NCBI GenBank assembly: GCA_004154925.1
Contig: QJNS01000299.1
Span: forward strand, 1 to 64,000
Direction of reading: 5' to 3'
Source: Monosporascus cannonballus
Taxonomy: Eukaryota > Ascomycota > Sordariomycetes > Xylariales
Length of the DNA stretch: 64,000 nt
Shown: positions 1-9,900 of the stretch, one piece after another
Layout: every line of letters begins with the position of its first letter
Position numbering within the stretch: position 1 is the stretch's first letter
Notes under the pieces: generated by a model
Told to the model about the DNA's origin: nothing
Databases searched by the model: none
The model's input: the letters and a program-made list of their open reading frames with translations, nothing else
Made by a program: the position numbers and the translations under genes

Positions 1-38
1 GGGTGGGGGGGGGGGGGCCCCCCCCCCCCCCCCCGGGG
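1..38. repeat. G-run/C-run hairpin at window start
   Basis: The window opens with GGGT, then 13 G, 17 C and 4 G. The G and C runs can pair as a perfect hairpin. It is not a telomere repeat (no TTAGGG units). It may be a true G/C tract at a contig edge or a sequencing or assembly artefact; the sequence alone does not decide. Confidence 0.8.
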
Positions 39-2419
39 CTTTGTGTGAGTTCGAGGGAGGTTTATGGGGACTCGGGAAGAGTTACCTAGTGTCCTGGAGA
101 AACCTTGAGCTGCCATTGCTGCTTTTGTTTTGGCTAAGGGTCAATTGGAGGTGGCCTTTATCTTCCCGAGTTCAACCCGTACCTGCCGGTATAAACCTCC
201 TTTCAATGACACAACCCTCCCGCCCCCTTTGCTTACATATTCAGGGCCACCACAAAGAAGAGAGAGGGAAGGAGAGAGAGGACATATAGACAACCATAGC
301 TACTTGTGGGGCCCCTAACACATGTCTTCTATTGCCCCAGAAAACATGAGGATACTCCCATCGTGCGGCAATCAATACCTTGCAACTCTGTCACAATGGT
401 CTTTGGTGTGGATATAACCCCCATATGTCCCCTTTCCCGAAGCAGACGGGCTCTGTCTGGCACATGAGCGCAAGGGACTACCGTGATACTACGTGTCGAG
501 AAGGCCCGAGCAAGCGGCACTTCGGCAAGTATCAGCCATACTCTCGTGGGAGTATTTAGATCGTGCCGACCTTCTCCTTGGGCCCGGGTTAAGGTCGTCA
601 CGTCCCACCAGCCCTAGTTTGCATCATTTGGGACGAAGGGCCGCGAGACGCGCGAGACGCAACTCCCGCGTGGCTAGCCTAAGCGGCCCCCCGGTCAGTG
701 TCTGTCGCCGGGGTAAAGAGCGATCGGCTCCGGACAAACCAGATGACTGTTCTAGGTGCCGCGCGAAGCGGGTCTGCCGTAGGTGTTGGCTTTTCCCGGA
801 AACCCGGGGAGAAACCCGAGGCGACCGCTCCTCTCCGGCTCTCCGCGGGGAGACAGATCCAAAGCGGAATGGCTGGGCGGTTGCTGGCTAGATCACTTCC
901 TCCCTGTCCCACATCGGCCCTCATGTGCAGCTTGTGGTTCGCGTGCGTATTGGTTAATCGTGGTATGTCCGTTGGGGACCCATTTCCTACCCCTTGCGAT
1001 AGCCCGTGGAGCTGGGGTCGATGTGGTTAAGGTCGTGTCCCTCCTTGTAAGGAGTGCTTTTGCTGCCGGTAATCGACGGGGCACCCCCAGGGTCTGCATT
1101 TATAGCAGGGTCACGCACTCGGCCTAAGCGGCTTGTTCCGTTATAGCTTTGCTCCTATCGACCCCGAGCGAACTGTGCGGCGGTCACGGAGCCCCCTACT
1201 GCTACGCGTGCCCTTCTATTTCCGTACAGCGTGTGTGAGGGCCAGTATGCGGTATTTGATCGCGTATGTTCAGCTTTGGATAAGGCACATCGGGAGATAG
1301 AATCATACACCAAGGTGAACCAATGTCCCTCGGCGACGTGAACGCTACGAACCCGCTGGCGCTCGCGCTGCGCATTTCGGCCTGCCTGTCGGTCGGTCGG
1401 GCTCGACGCGTCGCCGTATAAGCAGGTTCTGGCAACGTTCCGTTCGTGGCCTTGCAAGAAGAGGACGGCGGGACACTTCTCTCCCTAAGTACGCGAGGAT
1501 TGGGGCCGCCGGATCGGTAGTCGAGACCGCTTTAGCGATCAATATTTCCGTCGTGCGGAAGCAGGATGGAATGCGGCAACGGTTGTCATTCCCCTGTTCT
1601 TAAGACTACTATGTAAGTGCTTGGGTATGTGATCAGTTTCTGCTTGGTTTGAAATTGACCCCGGCAACTGAGTTGCCATATGCTGGTTCACCTGCTTTAC
1701 CGAAGAGGACGTCGTAGTGAACTCAGAGCAATATAACACCCGAAACGATGACGCGCCTAACGTAATGCCGCCATCCTTCAATCAATACGGCGGCAGCATT
1801 GCTCGTAGATACTCACTAAGGAGAGAGAGCTGAGGCCGCATAACGATTGTTGTCCAGTTGACCATTACTGACTGCGATGACGATACTATGTCCTTTGAAC
1901 TTGTCACTCAATACTCGACCGTTACTCTGGTCTGAAAACGAACATTCCTGAGAAATACAAGGCCCAAAGAAGCCAGGTAATTTTAGAAGTATCTAAGTGA
2001 TACACTTACTACCTCGAGACCCGACGGGTCAGACAAGGACTAGCCCACCAGCCTAGCTTCGTTCATTCTGCTATTCCCCCCCCCCCCGCGATTATGTTTT
2101 TCACGATAGGCTCTCCGCAATGATCACGATACTAATCATCAGTTGTAAGGAGAAAAGTAACCGCGCAAAGAAAATGGCTGTACCAAAAAAAAAAGATCCC
2201 CCGGTCGTGCAATCATTCTCAGCGGGCCCTGTCCCTAGCCATACTATTCGTGTACTTCGTAAAACCCGCCAAAGAAACGCCCGGTAAAACTCCCCTATCA
2301 ATACGCTAGCAGTGCATTCCATCTTCGTCTCATGAAAACATCCGGTACCAGTACGTTATGGCAGCAGGCAGGGTATTTATCGATCTTCTTCAAGACACAA
2401 CCCGGGGAGCGGGACCGCC
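39..2419. other. Intergenic, no supported gene
   Basis: No reading frame here shows a recognisable domain, splice-linked continuation or protein-like composition. GC content is uneven, with a GC-rich patch at about 600-1100. A run of 12 C lies at 2076-2087 and a short A-run near 2185. The stretch lies beyond the 3' end of the minus-strand HAM1-like gene, so its right edge should hold that gene's 3' UTR. Confidence 0.6.
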
Positions 2420-4648
2420 TCAGGTAAAGGCGCGCACGTGCGTATCGAAGACCTCGTTGCGCCACCCGCCGGCCTCAAACTCTTCGACGCGGTCGCCGGC
2501 CATCACGGCCTCCTCATGCCAGATCTTGACGACGCTGGCGGGCGTGTAGACGCCGCGGAAGACGCCCTGGCCGGGCTGGTCGACGCCGACGCGCGTGTAC
2601 ACGTCCGGGTCCTGCTGGGGGACGAGGCGCGCCGCGACGGCCTTGAGGAACGTCCAGAGGTCGCTCGGGTCGGCGATGCGCGTCGCACGCAGCCGCTCTC
2701 GCGCGTACAGCAGCTCGCGGTTGGCCGCGTGCAGCAGGTCGCTGATCGCCTCGGCCAGCTGCTTCTCCATCGTTTTCTTGATGATGGGGCGCAGGAACGG
2801 CTTGACGAGCCAGTTGAGCCACGAGTACTTGCTCTTCCGCAGCTTGTAGTTCAGCTTGTGCACCCGCACCCGCACCGCGCGGAGCGTGAGGATCTGCTCG
2901 AGCCGCTCACGGCATATCTCGACTTCTAGGTGGATGTCGATGCCGCGCTCGTCGAGGGAGAAACTGGCGATTCCCTCGTCTGCGAGCCGGAAGAGCCCGC
3001 TGTGCGCACGCAGCCAGAAACCTATCTCGTCTGCGCGTGCCGAAAGGCCGTCGATTTTGATCCACATCAGGTTCTTCGTACTGGTATTGGTCCGGAAACG
3101 AGCTCTGCGTATCTCAACTTCGTTGAAGTTTTCGATCTTCAATCTGTACGGGAGGAAAGAAGTGTTGTTCACCGTCTTTCCGGGTTCGATGATGAGACTC
3201 TCCAATAGGAGGTCGATGTCCGGCGTGCTGACTTCAAGGCGCGGAATTGGGAGGTACTGAATGGCGGATATGAAGAGCGGAATGAACACGTTGAGACAAT
3301 CCTGAACTAAGTTGGGACTGGTGACTGCGTTATGCGGAGAAATGGTACCGAATATGCGAAGAGTGGTCGTTATAAGACTATGAATGTCGTCATCTCTCAC
3401 CACGCTCTGGAACGTGAAGGAAACCTGCTCTAGCAGTTCATCGATGTCGTGTCTCAAGTCGCTGTCAGTGCCCACTTGCTTGCTCTTCTCTCTCAGTTCC
3501 TTCAGCTTCTGATCGGCATCGGTGAAAAACTCTGGGTCTGTCAGTAACTTCTGCAGGCTGTTACCCACATCCTGCAATAGGCTCTCAAATTCCTCATCTT
3601 TCTCTTTATGGGACATGACCTGCTTCAGGAGCTCCTCGCACTTCTCCCATTCCTTCCGGTCGCCGAATCTCTTCACGAACTCCCAGAGGTTCTTGAGAGC
3701 ACGGTCCGTCTCCCGGTTCTGGTGAACGTCTCCCTGGGCAACCTCCGTGATCTCCTCGGCGGCCCGCGAGTAGACGATGGCATAGCGCTTGATGAGTAAT
3801 GCGAGGGTGGACACAGAGTCTGAATAGTCTCTACGCTTACGAAGGTTGAGTACGGTATTCCGTAGGCGTTCGATGAGCGCCTTGCCCTCCTCTCCGGAAA
3901 GTTTGTCCTGTGCACTCTCGACGGTAGCGCTAGCCACATCCTTACCGCGTTCTGCGACGACCTTGCCGACATCTTGGAACTCGTCCTCAAGGTCCCGAGA
4001 TGTCGGTGGCTTGCCGTTGGTATCTTCTCCGACTTTCGCCGTGGTCGGTTGTTCCTCCGGGGATGGCTCAAGCTGCTCGCCTGCTTGCTTGGCGGCGTCA
4101 CTCAGGGTGAAGGCTGAATCCTTGAAAACCTCACGGCCGACGACATTGAGATCACCTAGGAACTTTCGGAAATCCGCGTTGGTGAGAAGGAGCGACCCGA
4201 TCGTCTTGAAGCTCTGGTAAGCCGCGGCCGTGTCCGTTTTGGCCTTGGCTTTCTGGGCTCTCGCGGTGAGATCTTCCACGTCGACGGAGATGCGGCTCTT
4301 GGTCAGAAACCATATCACGTCCTGGAGCTGGTCCTGGTCATTCTTGTGCTGCAGCAGCGTGATGAACTGCTGGAGCCACAGCTTGGTGAGGCGGGCCAAT
4401 CGCCGTCCGTCGGCAGACAGGTCTGGATTGTCAGGGTTCAGGACATCGCTCGCCAGAAGAGTGCGCAGAAGGATGATGGCCTGCTCGGTGCTGGGCATGT
4501 ATCCTTTGCTCAGCGCCCGCAGCATCTGGTAGCTGTGCAGCTTCCTGGACAGCTGACGCTGCAGGTGGGTGTCCTGTTCATATTGCGGGAGCAGAGGCTC
4601 TCGCTCAGAATCGTCCCTCTTGCGCAGGCCAAAACACGACGAGAACAT
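2420..4648 (-). CDS. HAM1-like (BPI/LBP-related) lipid-binding protein
   Basis: A single open frame encodes about 742 residues. The N-terminus has nearby Cys residues and an acidic EREPLLPQY stretch. A long, mostly helical, charged region follows. The C-terminal third, with an LNWLVKPFLRPIIKKTMEKQ segment, fits the HAM1-like C-terminal domain (formerly DUF4449), a fungal family distantly related to bactericidal/permeability-increasing lipid-binding proteins. I know no enzymatic function for the family; binding lipid at a membrane is an inference from the fold. The Met at 4648 is preferred because it sits in a good AAGATG context and begins the conserved-looking N-terminus; an in-frame Met at 4675 would add nine residues. 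A CAG just upstream of that Met could be a splice acceptor, so a 5' UTR intron is possible. Confidence 0.8.
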   Translation of the reverse strand: MFSSCFGLRKRDDSEREPLLPQYEQDTHLQRQLSRKLHSYQMLRALSKGYMPSTEQAIILLRTLLASDVLNPDNPDLSADGRRLARLTKLWLQQFITLLQHKNDQDQLQDVIWFLTKSRISVDVEDLTARAQKAKAKTDTAAAYQSFKTIGSLLLTNADFRKFLGDLNVVGREVFKDSAFTLSDAAKQAGEQLEPSPEEQPTTAKVGEDTNGKPPTSRDLEDEFQDVGKVVAERGKDVASATVESAQDKLSGEEGKALIERLRNTVLNLRKRRDYSDSVSTLALLIKRYAIVYSRAAEEITEVAQGDVHQNRETDRALKNLWEFVKRFGDRKEWEKCEELLKQVMSHKEKDEEFESLLQDVGNSLQKLLTDPEFFTDADQKLKELREKSKQVGTDSDLRHDIDELLEQVSFTFQSVVRDDDIHSLITTTLRIFGTISPHNAVTSPNLVQDCLNVFIPLFISAIQYLPIPRLEVSTPDIDLLLESLIIEPGKTVNNTSFLPYRLKIENFNEVEIRRARFRTNTSTKNLMWIKIDGLSARADEIGFWLRAHSGLFRLADEGIASFSLDERGIDIHLEVEICRERLEQILTLRAVRVRVHKLNYKLRKSKYSWLNWLVKPFLRPIIKKTMEKQLAEAISDLLHAANRELLYARERLRATRIADPSDLWTFLKAVAARLVPQQDPDVYTRVGVDQPGQGVFRGVYTPASVVKIWHEEAVMAGDRVEEFEAGGWRNEVFDTHVRAFT

Positions 4649-5664
4649 CTTGGCCGATTGGGGGAAGAAGCCCACTGTTGAAGAAGCTTGAACCTCAGAT
4701 CCGAATTTCCCAAAATCACAGTTCGGGTACGGGTTGTGACATTGTGATTGTTAGCAGGAAGATGGTTGGATGAAGCTCAGGCCGGTTTAGAAGGATGATG
4801 ACGATTGACTGAGCTACGAATGACGTCGTTGGTCCAACAGCCCGGGTTCGGCTCCGCAATCCAAGGCTTGGGCGCCTTCCGACTTCTGAGCGGACGACTT
4901 TCTCCGCCAAGGAAGGATCTATACTTCAGGGTGCAAGTGTGTTGGGTACTGGGATTTAGCCGCTGCTCTGCATGTAGCTTTTCGCACCGGTTAGCTAGCA
5001 CCTTTTTACTAAGGTAATTTATCCCCGGGCGGTTGCGGCAATTTATGCAATATACTTTACGCCGCCCAGCTTCAAATAATGAACGTATCGTAACGTAAGT
5101 TTCCCCCTTGCCGGAAACCACGACCCCATCACCCCTACGGATCCCGATCGCCGCCCTGACATTATTGGCGGGCCTTGCGGTCAGCCTCGAGATATGGCAA
5201 CGGCTGCTCCATATAACTTTTATGCAGATCGTAGGCCCAATTCGAACTCTACCCAGTAAGTGGCCGCTCTACTGACCACGCCCTGTCGGCAGATAGGAGA
5301 ATCGCATGCTAATCACCAGATCTGGATGCCAAAGCATTTACAGGAATAGAAAAGGGCTACTGCGTACTGTGCTATGGGCATAAGCTAATGGATATAGAGA
5401 CCGTTAAAATGTTTTTGTTTGGTTGATTCAGAAGAATACCAACTTATCAAACTGATGTCCGAAGCCTAACGGTAGGGGATCTCAACTACCGTTGACAACT
5501 CCATATGTAATCCGGATACACCCACGTTTCTATATGTGCCAGCCTTAATTCTAAATACGCCGTGGCTCCTGTTATTCCGAGCAAGTCCTCTATATAAAGT
5601 TAGGTAGTTGGTACATTCTCAGAAAGGTAAAGACGACGGCTATCACGCCAATAATACAAATCCG
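4649..5664. other. Intergenic: promoter side of the HAM1-like gene
   Basis: This interval lies between the start of the HAM1-like gene and the 3' end of the lipase gene, both on the minus strand. It must hold the HAM1-like promoter and the lipase 3' UTR. I see no protein-coding signal, RNA gene or clear core promoter in it. Confidence 0.5.
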
Positions 5665-7878
5665 TCAACGTCCCCTGCTAAGCCGCGATGAGCCTTTGCT
5701 TGCCTCGTCGCTGCTGCTCGTGGCGGCCATATTACTCGGGCTCGCATTCGTGACCACGCTCCCCACGGGCTTCGCGGCCGCGATCTTGATCCCTCGCCCG
5801 TCCCTCAGGGATTCTATGCTGAAACTGCTCGTAGCGCGCCGCCTGAAATAGCCGGGGGCCGACGGGGAAGGCGTCTGCGGCGCCGGCGAGTCGGTTCCCC
5901 TATCGAAGCTCGCTGGCGGTGCAGATTTCGGCGGTTCGGGCGTCAAGGGGCCGTTCTCGTCGATTGGCGAAATGGTGGGACCGGCCTTCGGGTCAGGGGA
6001 GCGACTCGTCCTATCCGACGGAGGCGTGAAGGGGCGTTCGACCGAGTTTTCCCGGGCTCGATGCTGGGTACTAAGCAACCCGCCGGTACCGTTCTCGAAC
6101 CCACTAGTTGATGCCGAATCGGATTCTCGGCCGTCGCTTTTGCGTGCTACTGTGAGCTTCATATCCGAGATGTATGTAGAGTGTCAGGAAAATGAGACGA
6201 TGCACTCACTATTTGAGGGCAGACGAAGCTGAGAGGCTTAAATGTCGCGCTTGGCGGTAATGGGCATATTCCTCTTTCGAGTGGGTTGCGTGCGTGAAAC
6301 TATCCAAAGCATCAAATACGTGCTGGAAAACTTGAGCGTCGATGTCCCGAGCCCAGAGGAAGTCCAGATGCTCGTAGTGTGGGATCTCTGTGGCGACGGT
6401 CTGGCTAGGCAATTCCTTCAACATGACCTTGATATCGACGAGCGAGTCGCTACCTCCGTAGACGAGAACGATGGGTGTCTTGATGTTGCGAGTCGGGTAT
6501 CTGGCAACCTTCGTAAACTTGTTACCGGTGCTGAATGCCAGGTGTGTCTGCACATCGTCGTCATACATCTGGAACGATTTATTGCGGATAATCTGGAACC
6601 AGTGGACGACAGACTTGGTGCTAGTAAAAGAGTATAGATGCGGGTAAGCGGCGAATTTTTGGCTGAGCGAAATGTTCTTCGCCCTCCAACCGAACAGAAA
6701 GGATAGTGACATATCAATCAGGCGGACGAATATGGGGGGATAAAGAAGGGATTGCCACATAGTTGCAGAGCTAAGGATAGATCGTCGGCCAAACATCAGG
6801 AAGAGCACTTGGGGCGATGCTTTGACCAGCGCATCGACGATGCCGTTCGAGAGACCGGCAGGGGACATAGCCGGGGCGAGTGCAATGAACACATTTACCT
6901 GGTCATTGAGCTTGGGATGGACAGCCAAGCTGGCAAATGACTGGGCTGTTCCCTGCGAAAAGCCAATGTAGGAGAGCGAAGGCTGCTTAGTTAACTCCAA
7001 TATGTAGGTGATGGTGTCTGGGATGTCGTAAAAAGCGAACTCGTCGATCGAGAAGTCCCAGAAGTCGGCCGCATTAGGCGAATATCGGATAGATTTCTTC
7101 GAATATTTGTTTCCACGGTTGTTTCCAAGCTAGATCCTCTATGAGTAGGTCTTCCGGGTGGAGGAACAAGGAGCAAACATACCCAGACGTCGAAGCCCCT
7201 TTCGACTAACACGAATGGAAGGCATCTCTGGGCATCCGTGAGACAGACCCAGACCTCACTGTTCATCAACAGACCGTGATGGAGGTAGATGACGCGCTTT
7301 TGTACGCTACCCGGGCCAGCGTTGACCCTCGTTTCTTCCTCGCCCTTCCTCCATGCTAGACGATGCACTCCAAGCAAGTACCCGTCCTGGGTCTGTACTA
7401 CATGCTCTTCGGCAGTGTAGCCGTACAGGGCGCAGAGATCGACGAAATCGGAAGCATCGCGAATGGACGCGTGGATTGCTGGATGGGGAAGGGTTAGTTA
7501 GCTCGGGCCTCGATGTGATCAGTGTACGGCTTTGACCTGTACCCTTCTTCGTATGTTGCGCTCGCTTCTGGGCGGACGAGGCGTATTTGTTAAATAAGCG
7601 CTGGGAAGCTTGCTGGAAGAGAGATAGGATGGAGCTTGCTAGAGTTTACACGATATCAGTAGCCGGACTCGAGCGCATGGAGAGAGCACCATAGCAACAT
7701 ACGTAGAGCTAATGTAAGGACTCTGATGACAGACTCGAGGGCAACGAAAAAGAACGAGCCGATTAGGGCAAAATACTCCGGCCTGTCATTTGGTTAGGAG
7801 AAGGTATCCTGAGGGCAATGGAGCCGGAACGTTGGAGGGGACGTACAGATTCAGCCGGCCGACAAAGGGGACGGGCAT
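5665..7878 (-). CDS. TGL1: Steryl ester/triacylglycerol lipase, TGL1/YEH (acid lipase) family
   Basis: Six exons are proposed: 7878-7847, 7782-7703, 7638-7543, 7478-7183, 7129-6210 and 6136-5665 (about 631 residues). The first four introns have good donors (GTACGT, GTATGT, GTACAG, GTATGT) and stay in phase. The protein starts MPVPFVGRLNL, then has a hydrophobic segment (about residues 15-37) that would anchor it in the lipid-droplet or ER membrane. The lipase core shows YLHHG, VWLGNNRGN, the nucleophile elbow GFSQG (Ser about 226), an Asp in GGSDSLVD and a His in HYEHLDF. These are the catalytic triad and cap region of AB-hydrolase lipases that cleave sterol esters and triacylglycerol. The Ser/Pro-rich tail (exon 6) is joined through a weak CAAAAG acceptor. 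A better CACAG acceptor would end the protein 15 residues later. Core call is secure; the 3' end is not. Confidence 0.85.
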
Positions 7879-8791
7879 GGCGAATAGGGAGCCAGTTAGT
7901 CATACACTTCGAGTTGCAGACGGGGAGAACTCTGTCTAAGTCTGTTGCGACAATGCTATCGCACCGACACACGCATCTTTACCTTCCACGAATCTACCTT
8001 GGGTTCTTATTGGGACATGCTCTTGTACTACAAATGCGGGATGGCTGGATGAGAGAAGCGGCTCTCGAAAGAAGCGGTGGATATGCTGTCAAAGCTCAGA
8101 TAAAGTTCCTAGTGATGTCAACAGTCAGTCACATGCAGACGGAATGCCATGCTCATTTCCCGATCCTGATAAGTCTACTTGACCCCTTACGAAGGCACGT
8201 CTGTCTGCACAACGCAACGAACAAGCGGAGGAGTCGAGAAGAATTACTAGGTAATCTATTGAGATTTGAGATTCGAAACATGTCCGCCCTTCTTTCCATT
8301 ACTCAGGCGTCGATAACTGCCCTTCACCCATGGCATCCATGCATATGGATGGCGCTGTCATATTTCTCGGGAAGCAGCGGCCGTTACACCGCTGCAGGGG
8401 TAGCTACTGCTGGCTCTGTCTGTACTTGTAGGGAGTTGCCTGCCGAGAGCTGGGCACATAGGTACATACCTAGTAGGTAGGTAGGTAAATGGGTACCTTG
8501 GTGCTCACAAGTAGCTCTGGTTAAAAGTGGAGGGACAACGAAGTGACAAGCATGTGCTAGCGGCGGTACCCACATCCCTAACGTGGGAAGTTTACAGCGA
8601 ATCGGAGCCCAGGCGAATAGAGTCTAGAGCCCCCTCTGCATACAGTATCGGATCTCGACTCTCGAAATCGCACACCTTCCCGCACTCCGCGCCAGCAATT
8701 GGTTTCAGGGCGTGATTACCCAGCATAGAAGAGTCCCGCCGTTCATCTCATCCGGACGCGACGCCGACCAGAACCCCAGCCAGCAGACAAG
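7879..8791. other. Divergent intergenic region between lipase and PET191
   Basis: The two flanking genes point away from each other, so both promoters must lie here. A TAGGTA-type short repeat occurs at 8461-8492. A long plus-strand frame crosses from the lipase 5' end to 8480 but has no protein-like features. Confidence 0.5.
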
Positions 8792-9333
8792 ATGCCGAGC
8801 TCCTGTAAAGAGATCCGTACGCGCACTTTCTCTCCCCCCGCCACTGCCACCGCCTTCCTCCCATCCACCCCGCGTCCTTAAACAACAAGCCAGCAACTTG
8901 CTAACCGGCGCCTCCCCCTCCTCCAGGCGCCGCCCTTGCGGAATGCCTGCAAGAGAGCGAGTGCGTGATGGTGCAGCGGCACAGCGCGGCCGACTGCCTG
9001 CGGTCGCCCCTGGCCGAGACCCTGCCCCTGAAGTGCCAGCAGCTGAAGAAGGGGTTCGGCGAGTGCCGGCGCGGCATGATCGACATGCGCAAGCGGTTCC
9101 GGGGCAACCAGCCCGTGACCTTCAAGGCGCTCCAGGACACCGACGGCGAGGAGGGCAGGGGCTACCAGCTGTACGCGGGCCGCTCCGCGTTCGCCGGCGC
9201 CGGCGGCCGCAGGACCGACGGCAACGAGCCCGAGCCCGTCGACTGGCGCGAGGCCGAGAATGAGAGGTATCGGCAACAACAACAACAGCAGCAGCAGCAG
9301 GCGGCGGCGGCAGCAACGGAGAAGAAGGCGTGA
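8792..9333 (+). CDS. PET191: Cytochrome c oxidase assembly factor PET191 (COA5)
   Basis: Two exons, 8792-8816 and 8927-9333, are joined across a 110-bp intron (donor GTACGC, branch CTAAC, acceptor CCAG), giving 143 residues. The protein begins MPSSCKEIRAALAEC and carries the conserved Cys pattern: C5-X9-C15, C21-X10-C32 and C45-X9-C55, with the family hallmark QQLKKGFGEC and MRKRFRGNQP. PET191/COA5 is a small twin-Cys protein of the mitochondrial intermembrane space needed to assemble complex IV. Usual family length is about 100-130 residues. The extra length here is a C-terminal tail with nine Gln followed by five Ala (9274-9315). The start codon is set by the conserved N-terminus rather than by any downstream Met. 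Confidence 0.95.
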
Positions 9334-9900
9334 GTCGCGGAGTGAGAGAGTGTCCGGTAAGGTAGACGATCGACGGATGAACAAACAGATGGACTTTGTA
9401 TAAATAAGTAAAACTGGGTGTATCGTGAGTTTTAGATGCGCATTGGGCGGCGTTGGAGTTCTCCTTGACGGTTTGGGCATTTTGAACAGCGAACATCGGG
9501 CACCATGGTCATACTCGAAGTCCGTTCAAATCCAAGCATTTTGTCGCAAGAAGCATACTCCCCTTCTAACGTGTCAAGAAGGTCAACCCTTCAGCTTTAC
9601 TACAGGCAGGCTTTAAGACCTCTTTAGATTTCATAACTACCGCAGGCAATGATTTACGGGTATCCGCCATGAGGCCCTTTGCAGGGCATATATGCAGTTT
9701 CTAGACCGCTATATGCAACACAGTATGCAAACGCTACCGACAAATGCCTACCTATTCAGATGCACCGTTCCTGAGTCACGCCTAGCGGCCCATCATACTC
9801 TCTTACTTCCCACTGTCCAACTTCATATAATGCCCCTGGTACCCAATATCCAACATGCACACCCCAGACGCCTTGTCTCCGAACTATGCAAGGTAGCTCT
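9334..9900. other. Convergent intergenic region, no gene
   Basis: PET191 (+) and the PPN2-type gene (-) converge here, so only 3' UTRs and terminator signals are expected. I see no coding signal. Confidence 0.6.

Noticed and set aside
7818..8480. 220-codon plus-strand frame
   Set aside because: It overlaps exon 1 of the lipase on the other strand and has no domain, conserved pattern or promoter context; length alone does not support it.
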